64,000 bases of DNA, taken from NCBI GenBank assembly GCA_024403355.1, contig JAKSRW010000004.1, positions 54,231 to 118,230 on the forward strand, written 5' to 3'. The translations under genes and the position numbers were made by a program. The notes below the pieces were generated by a model. That model ran no database searches and was not told the origin of the DNA. It saw only the letters and a program-made list of their open reading frames with translations. Shown here piece after piece: positions 63,855 to 64,000 of the stretch (positions are counted from its first letter, which is position 1; every line of letters starts with the position of its first letter). Source of the DNA: Lachnospiraceae bacterium. Its GTDB lineage: Bacteria > Bacillota > Clostridia > Lachnospirales > Lachnospiraceae.

Positions 63855-64000
63855 ATAGATTTGAATTGACCGAGCTCTTCAGAGCGAGGGATGACAATTG
63901 AACGTAAGTTCAATTGTATGGGCAAATAGATAACTTAGAATTGACCGAGCTGATGCGTTAGACAAGAAACTTGAAATCTAACACGTCTATTACACACATT
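63855..64000 (+). ncRNA. Putative structured RNA or leader with tandem motif-hairpin units (continues past window)
   Basis: The 14-mer GAATTGACCGAGCT occurs at 63863-63876 and 63938-63951. Each copy is followed by a hairpin. The first has perfect 10-base arms ACAATTGAAC (63894-63903) and GTTCAATTGT (63908-63917) around a GTAA tetraloop. The second has GATGCGTTAGA (63952-63962) with TCTAACACGTC (63977-63987), one wobble and one mismatch. No open frame crosses the region. It could be a tandem riboswitch-like leader of a gene beyond the edge or the 5' part of a longer RNA. No known family recognised. Confidence 0.45.

Overview
The window looks like a piece of chromosome from a Lachnospiraceae-type Clostridium (low-to-mid GC, strong AGGAGG-type ribosome sites, frequent TTG/GTG starts, type III glutamine synthetase, pyruvate phosphate dikinase, a TadZ/CpaB locus of the kind found in this family). 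Genus cannot be fixed from sequence reading alone. No transposase, integrase or CRISPR array was seen. Strongly expressed housekeeping genes (ppdK, secDF, glyS, htpG) have tight codon use. The 9.2-13.2 kb and 19-39 kb blocks use many ATA/AGA codons and look AT-richer.

Layout. 1-9.2 kb: upp (minus, cut by the left edge), then a plus-strand run of AI-2E-type permease, DUF624/YesL-like membrane protein, glycogen branching enzyme (glgB), type III glutamine synthetase and an ABC-F ATPase. 9.2-13.2 kb: a glycogen-debranching-like GH13 protein whose catalytic acids are all replaced, a TraX-family membrane protein, a C39/papain-fold protein and a small Lachnospiraceae-type protein. 13.2-15.4 kb: htpG behind a perfect CIRCE element. 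15.4-19.1 kb: a sensor-like pseudokinase fused to a receiver domain and ending inside an antisense tRNA-Thr(CGU), a membrane-anchored protein, a GNAT acetyltransferase (minus) and a CYTH protein.

19.1-39.05 kb is the most unusual part: about 20 kb of tightly packed or overlapping plus-strand genes forming a divergent Tad (Flp-type) machine. It has CpaB/SAF, TadZ with a lysine-less P-loop, TadA/CpaF with an added N-terminal membrane segment, and a single protein that fuses the TadB and TadC platforms. These are followed by a set of small paralogous membrane-anchored pilin-like proteins, a site-2-protease-like M50 metalloprotease, a 288-aa anchored protein, a 577-aa secreted protein and a 2537-aa secreted protein. 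The giant carries tandem modules and a DnaJ-like CxxCxGxG zinc-binding region. No classical Flp pilin, TadV prepilin peptidase or TadG was found. My working idea is a Tad variant in which the M50 protease, and not an A24 prepilin peptidase, matures or regulates the pilin-like proteins and the machine displays the giant protein.

39.1-50 kb: degV (minus), secDF fusion, recJ, proC-proB, a structured leader followed by ahcY, an anchored SH3b/amidase cell-wall hydrolase and a stand-alone response regulator. 50-54 kb: dapF, an LtaS-like phosphoglycerol transferase with a Pro/Thr-rich linker, a PilZ protein and a cold-shock protein (minus). 54-63.4 kb: M16C peptidase with an odd ribosome-binding arrangement, era, recO, glyS and ppdK. 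The last 500 bases hold no convincing protein gene, but they contain a good promoter and two copies of a 14-base motif each followed by a hairpin, which looks like the start of an unidentified structured RNA.
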